A stretch of DNA of 12,878 nt from contig JAITOS010000009.1 in NCBI GenBank assembly GCA_031289815.1, positions 1 through 12,878 on the forward strand, written 5' to 3'. Below, one piece after another: positions 12,814-12,878 of the stretch. Source of the DNA: Peptococcaceae bacterium. Lineage in GTDB: Bacteria; Bacillota; Desulfitobacteriia; Desulfitobacteriales; Desulfitobacteriaceae. The notes beneath the pieces are model-generated. The model was not told the origin of the DNA. It made no database searches and saw nothing but the letters and a program-made list of their open reading frames with translations. The first letter of the stretch is position 1. Every line of letters begins with the position of its first letter. The position numbers and the translations under genes were made by a program.

Positions 12814-12878
12814 AGAATTCTTACCCCTTATCTTTGATTCGTTTTATCCCTGATTCATTGTCCGCGTCAGCCATTGGG
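12814..12878 (-). promoter_or_regulatory. Upstream region of the germination operon
   Basis: On the minus strand this contains the ribosome binding site TAAGGGG for gerA. TGAATC and, 15 bases later, CAAAGATA bear a faint likeness to sigma-G elements. Germination operons are normally forespore-expressed, but the match is too weak to call. Confidence 0.25.

Noticed and set aside
12814..12878. Sigma-G promoter upstream of gerA
   Set aside because: Only TGAATC and CAAAGATA loosely fit, with poor -10 agreement. The real promoter may lie outside the window.
1..12878. CRISPR arrays, tRNA and rRNA genes, phage modules, attachment sites
   Set aside because: Looked for on both strands; no regularly spaced repeats with unique spacers and no cloverleaf or rRNA-like blocks were seen. 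The only repeat arrays are the 11-bp units at 8083-8148.

Overview
The window looks like an endospore-forming Firmicute. Evidence: a complete germinant-receptor operon (A, C and B subunits plus a small fourth protein), a DUF1540 Cys-rich protein, strong GGAGG-type ribosome binding sites, several TTG/GTG starts, and a yybP-ykoY manganese riboswitch. The GC-rich chromosomal genes and the gene set would fit a clostridial or Negativicutes (Sporomusa-like) spore former, but no phylogenetic marker is present, so the class is only a guess.

Left part (1-4295): mobile DNA. An apparently intact IS1634-family element fills 1-2093, with 16-bp terminal inverted repeats and a DDE transposase. After an unassigned spacer comes an orphan reading frame on the minus strand (2362-2976). 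An ISAzo13-family element (about 2982-4295) abuts its 5' end. Removing that element together with one copy of the flanking TAGCAG repeat extends the orphan frame by 20 codons, so the orphan is possibly an interrupted gene.

Middle part (4296-8676): a metal-homeostasis neighbourhood. An 83-residue two-helix membrane protein is translationally coupled to a CDF (Zn-type) cation exporter, behind a candidate promoter and a foldable leader. A possible 31-residue ORF converges on the CDF gene and shares its stop bases. A 50-residue DUF1540 protein follows, closed by a strong terminator. On the minus strand are htpX (membrane zinc protease) and a TerC-family transporter. The TerC transporter is preceded by a consensus promoter and a Mn riboswitch whose P1 stem competes with a 13-bp terminator. 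Divergent from terC is a DtxR/MntR-like metalloregulator. Its upstream region carries six 11-nt-spaced degenerate direct repeats ending 10 nt before a -10 box, the layout of PhoB/OmpR-type activated promoters.

Right part (8689-12813): a minus-strand germination operon in the order gerA (GTG start), gerC (lipoprotein), gerB (permease), then a 69-residue two-helix protein starting at TTG inside the gerB stop. It converges on the DtxR-like gene, and both may use one bidirectional terminator made of AGCAAG repeats.

What joins the middle genes is divalent-metal traffic: CDF and TerC efflux, a Mn-sensing RNA, a DtxR-like sensor and a Cys-rich protein. The germination operon appears functionally separate. 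No tRNA, rRNA or CRISPR was seen.
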